Source: Trichopria drosophilae (taxonomy: Eukaryota > Arthropoda > Insecta > Hymenoptera > Diapriidae). From it: a stretch of DNA of 64,000 nucleotides. Below the pieces are notes generated by a model, which worked only from the letters and a program-made list of their open reading frames with translations, did no database searches and was not told the DNA's origin. Below are positions 62,270 to 64,000 of this stretch, one piece after another (the stretch's first letter is position 1; each line of letters begins with the position of its first letter). The stretch covers positions 134,575,001 through 134,639,000 of the forward strand of contig CM059582.1 in assembly GCA_030407085.1 (NCBI GenBank), read 5' to 3'. Position numbers and translations under genes: made by a program.

Positions 62270-62660
62270 TTTTCTTAATTTTTAAAAACGTTCGAGTTAT
62301 AAGTAACGAAAGTTTTTACGACTTTTTATTTCAAAAATTCATAACTTTTTTCCGTTTAGTTTTATCGAAAAGTTTTTCAAATACAAGTTGTAAATAACAA
62401 GTTGTAGTTTACAATGAACTTTTTGTAATGCAAAAAAAGTTAATTATGCAGTATTTATTTAACAATTTAGTTTTTCATAATTTTTTTAACTATCAGGGAC
62501 ATGCTAAAAAAAAGTAAAAACCATATCTTCATATACTTTCAACCATCCTTTATGTTATACAAAATTATGAAAAATGTATTTAATTTTTCATTTTCGAGAA
62601 AATAATTCTTAAAGTCCAGCGTGCGCGCGATTTCGTAGGCCGCGCGGCGCGGCCGCACTG
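62270..62660. repeat. Probable left terminal repeat of the 63-kb transposon
   Basis: TTTTTCAAATACAAGTTGTA, TTTACAATGAACTTTTTGTAAT and a GC-rich core (GCGCGCGATTTCGTAGGCCG, 62622-62660) follow the same plan as the arms at 55819-56185 and 57600-57962, though with low identity. The partner would lie beyond the window, so this is an inference from layout. Confidence 0.4.
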
Positions 62661-62927
62661 ACTGCTAAGTGAGGCAGCTACTTTTATCGACTTCCGATAT
62701 GTGGCACCAAACAGGATTTCGTCCGGATATGAACCCACAAACGCAGTGGATCCGCGTTTGGTTATAAGTCTGGTCACAAGAGCATTTATAATTATTTTTG
62801 TGGTTGATATAATATGCGAGCTTATGCTAGTTGGAGAAAATCTTGATTATTGGGTAAAACAAGGACCGCTTTTTACTTTGTTGCAATTTTTATGGTAATA
62901 ATTCTTTTCGTAATAATTTAATGAAAA

Positions 62928-63770
62928 ATGCCTAAAAAACGGTGTTGTAATCCTTTTCGGCTTAGTAATCACCACTGGATCAGAAAAAACATAACTCCTG
63001 TGTCAGCTGCAGTAAAACAAAAATTTCCAAATATTGGAAGTGATGTATTTTTCCATTGTCGTATGAAACTGAACGAGGGTCAAGTCGTTGATATGTCGAT
63101 ACAACAGCAACATATTATTGACGATTCAAATGTCGAAGCCCCAGAAGAATTGCGTTGAATGAAGAATTTTGTTGTTTATTACCGTGATGAGAATGAGATC
63201 AAACATTTAAGCTTTGTAATAATTTCTGAGGATTTAAACCACAATGCAATCGCTGTTCATCTGTTCGAAAGTAAGCTTATTACGAAATTAAAAGAAAAAT
63301 TTGGAATTGCAGGTGTTAAAGGATTAATTTATTTTTCTGATAGTGCATTTGCACAATATAAAAACAAGTGCAATTTGATAAATCTGACACATCATATACA
63401 AGATTTTGAAATTGAAGCAGAGTGTCACTTTTTCGCAACATCACATGGCAAAGGTCCATGTGTGGTGTAGGAGGCACAGTAAAACGCCTTGCTGCTCGTG
63501 CAAGTCTGCAACGTACCACAATTGTGCATATCTTAACTCCTAAAGACTTGTATGAATAGGCTCTTGTAACACTAAAAACTATGACTTTTGGCTTTTACAC
63601 TACTCAAGAACACGATGATACGAAAAAAAGCTGGAGTCTCGACTACAATCAGCAATAACATTACAAGGCACCCGACAATTTCACGCTTTTTTACCAGTGT
63701 CTGTAAAACAAATAAAATGCAAGATTTTTTCCAGATCAGAAAGCGCATTAACGCGGAAAATTATGCGTGA
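62928..63770 (+). pseudogene. Unclassified transposase family, internally deleted second copy
   Basis: N-terminal piece (62928-63158): MPKKRCCNPFRLSNHH, NITPVSAAVKQKFPNIGSDV, F-x-C-R-x-K, the counterpart of the C-N-P ... H ... C-R-K-K-I finger in the 53.4-kb gene. A TGA follows EELR; the same frame goes on with FVVYYRDENEIKHLSFVIIS, LIYFSDSAFAQYKNKCNLIN, DFEIEAECHFFATSHGKGPC, a one-base shift at about 63462, GVGGTVKRLAARASLQ, HILTPKDLYE. After more breaks comes a C-terminal end, TRQFHAFLPVSVKQIKCKIF, which the 51.7-kb gene lacks. The middle (about 300 residues) is absent, so N- and C-terminal parts are fused by a deletion. Confidence 0.7.
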
Positions 63771-63780
63771 CGCATAAGTA

Positions 63781-63912
63781 TAGTTTATTATTATTATTAT
63801 TATTATTTTCATTTTTTATTTTTATTTAAAACTAAAAAACATAACAAAAAAATAAAACACTGAAAAAGCAAAAAGAAACAAAAAATAATAAAAAAAAATA
63901 AAAAAAAAGGTT
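63781..63912. repeat. (TTA)n followed by A-rich simple sequence
   Basis: ATTATTATTATTATTATTATT at 63787-63808, then A-rich DNA to 63910. The last 90 bases have no recognised feature. Confidence 0.9.
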
Positions 63913-64000
63913 CTTGAAAGTCGTTTACCTCCACGTGGTGCGAACTGGACAACGTGTCCTGCAATAACGGCAAGGAAACGACACATTATGTCAAAAGTGT

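Overview
This 64-kb window looks like an intron-using animal genome, most plausibly an arthropod and perhaps a hymenopteran insect. It is AT-rich, with long CA, CT and AT microsatellites, GT-AG introns, and a repertoire of mobile elements usual in insects. I recognise no host single-copy gene, rRNA or functional tRNA. Nearly everything that can be named is a transposable element (TE), and most elements are nested in one another. No element is completely intact; the best preserved are non-LTR copy B (16.5-20.6 kb), a DD41D mariner-like element (20.78-23.75 kb) and a hAT element (48.7-55.7 kb).

Layout. 0-6.5 kb: the end of a second DD41D mariner-like copy; a minus-strand non-LTR relic split by a 722-bp palindromic MITE; a minus-strand Ty3/gypsy relic (protease and reverse transcriptase) with a 61-bp minisatellite inside. 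6.5-14.5 kb: mostly unassigned AT-rich DNA, a tandem-unit terminal repeat, and an internally deleted piggyBac-like element (12.39-13.68 kb). 14.5-26.0 kb: non-LTR copy A (minus) cut in two by a 9,255-bp element with about 650-bp terminal inverted repeats. That element carries tRNA-like sequences in its arms and hosts non-LTR B, the mariner-like element and a 232-bp MITE. 26-29.8 kb: unassigned DNA with a 144-bp tandem array. 29.85-34.5 kb: a pogo/Tigger transposase gene whose second intron holds a Penelope-like retroelement. 34.4-36.6 kb: a low-complexity Asn/Asp-rich ORF and a GC-rich LTR-like segment. 37-41.5 kb: a decayed multi-exon transposase-like gene of a class I cannot name. 41.7-47.7 kb: non-LTR C with non-LTR D inserted in it. 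48.7-55.7 kb: a hAT gene whose intron holds a 4.7-kb element with 1.4-kb inverted arms and an unclassified transposase. 55.8-58 kb: a TIR element with a GCDTT/CXC protein. 58-60.5 kb: a gypsy pol relic. 60.5-64 kb: a non-LTR fragment, then an internally deleted relative of the unclassified transposase.

The genes do not form a pathway; the window is a record of successive insertions. The order is readable: non-LTR A is older than the 9.3-kb TIR element, which is older than non-LTR B, the mariner-like copy and the 232-bp MITE. Similarly hAT is older than the 4.7-kb TIR element, and Tigger is older than the Penelope-like element. The observations most worth following are (1) an in-frame UGA-C joining ORF1 to ORF2, with no AUG, in all three non-LTR copies where the junction survives; (2) the unclassified transposase family present at two places here, with a TIR that has swallowed half its own gene; (3) the 9.3-kb TIR element with tRNA-bearing arms and a 2-bp target duplication; and (4) a possible link between the unclassified transposase and an XPG/FEN1-like partner protein.
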